Part shown: in pieces, positions 35,021 to 35,184 of the stretch
Layout: each line of letters begins with the position of its first letter
Numbering within the stretch: the first letter of the stretch is position 1
Source: Helicobacteraceae bacterium
GTDB lineage: Bacteria > Campylobacterota > Campylobacteria > Campylobacterales > Sulfurimonadaceae
Reading direction: 5' to 3'
Assembly (NCBI GenBank): GCA_027052175.1
Contig: JALUFE010000076.1
Coordinates: 1-35,184 of the forward strand
DNA: 35,184 nucleotides
Notes under the pieces: generated by a model
Database searches by the model: none
What the model saw: only the letters and a program-made list of their open reading frames with translations
What the model was told of the DNA's origin: nothing
Translations under genes and position numbers: made by a program

Positions 35021-35184
35021 AGACTTCTTGCAAAACTCCTAAGTAGTCTCAGCGTTATCAAGAGAGTTTTATTACTCCACCAATAAACTAACTCAATTTT
35101 AGATGCTGCAATCTTGTTCCTAATCAAGGCAGTTTCTTGAAGGCATAGCTGTAGCTATGTTGAAAGAAACTAACGCAGAGTAGG
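35021..35184 (+). mobile_element. Partial repeat element M3, truncated by the window edge
   Basis: It opens with the 51-base A-block (AGACTTCTTGCAAAACTCCT...) identical to the complement of 32122-32172. TTATTACTCCACCAA (35069-35083) and a stretch resembling M2's left arm follow (TAATCAAGGCAGTTTCTTG against ATAATCAAGGCAATTTCTTG). The order of blocks differs from M2. The element runs past 35184. No gene is visible in it. Confidence 0.7.

Overview
This window is a stretch of Campylobacterota (Epsilonproteobacteria) chromosome that spans the origin of replication. The evidence is the gene content and order: dnaA-dnaN-gyrB in line on the minus strand, folE directly followed by fliI, a solitary nrdB, thyX in place of thyA, and TATAAT -10 boxes with poor -35 boxes. 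Free-living relatives of Sulfurimonas, Sulfurovum or Hydrogenimonas fit better than host-associated Campylobacter or Helicobacter, but I cannot assign a genus by eye. I saw no rRNA, tRNA, CRISPR array, prophage or intact transposase gene.

Layout. 1-4.9 kb: a partial gene at the left edge, a membrane-anchored SprT-like metalloprotease, a conserved unknown, the folE-fliI pair (minus), a periplasmic DUF1254/DUF1214 protein and rpsU. 4.9-11.4 kb: a tightly overlapped eight-gene minus-strand run, nrdB-nitrilase-pcm-thyX-lipoprotein-phnA-dgt-DUF481. It combines three dNTP-pool enzymes (ribonucleotide reductase small subunit, thymidylate synthase, dNTP triphosphohydrolase) with repair and envelope genes. 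11.5-13.2 kb: purT and purN, two unrelated enzymes for the same purine step, tail to tail. 13.2-18.8 kb: a plus-strand run of a 2-hydroxyacid dehydrogenase, a YqaA-like membrane protein, a soluble fumarate-reductase-like flavoprotein with its iron-sulfur partner, and a duplicated DUF1538 membrane protein fused to a PII-like domain. 18.9-21.2 kb: a DUF3015/DUF4105 envelope pair. 21.2-24.8 kb: typA, cca, queF. 24.7-31.5 kb: degenerate GGDEF-EAL protein, gyrB, dnaN, dnaA. 32.4-35 kb: hisF, a nucleoside-phosphorylase-like gene, rlmN and a 30-residue CcoS-like membrane peptide.

The origin is the most interesting part. The dnaA-dnaN gap holds an AT-rich tract, a run of TAG triplets, a G-rich patch and DnaA boxes, which is the order expected of a DnaA-trio unwinding element (an oriC2-like site). 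Upstream of dnaA lies a second DnaA-box cluster, an AT-rich stretch and a near-perfect parS site. Genes on the two sides point away from this region, as expected for bidirectional replication. The dnaA-hisF gap also contains two MITE-like fold-back elements, one abutting a DnaA box. Fragments of the second recur between gyrB and dnaN and at the right end of the window.

Two genes probably use very rare start codons with good Shine-Dalgarno spacing: fliI (ATT, overlapping the folE stop) and the DUF4105 gene (ATA, which restores a signal peptide). All family names come from reading the translations, not from database searches.
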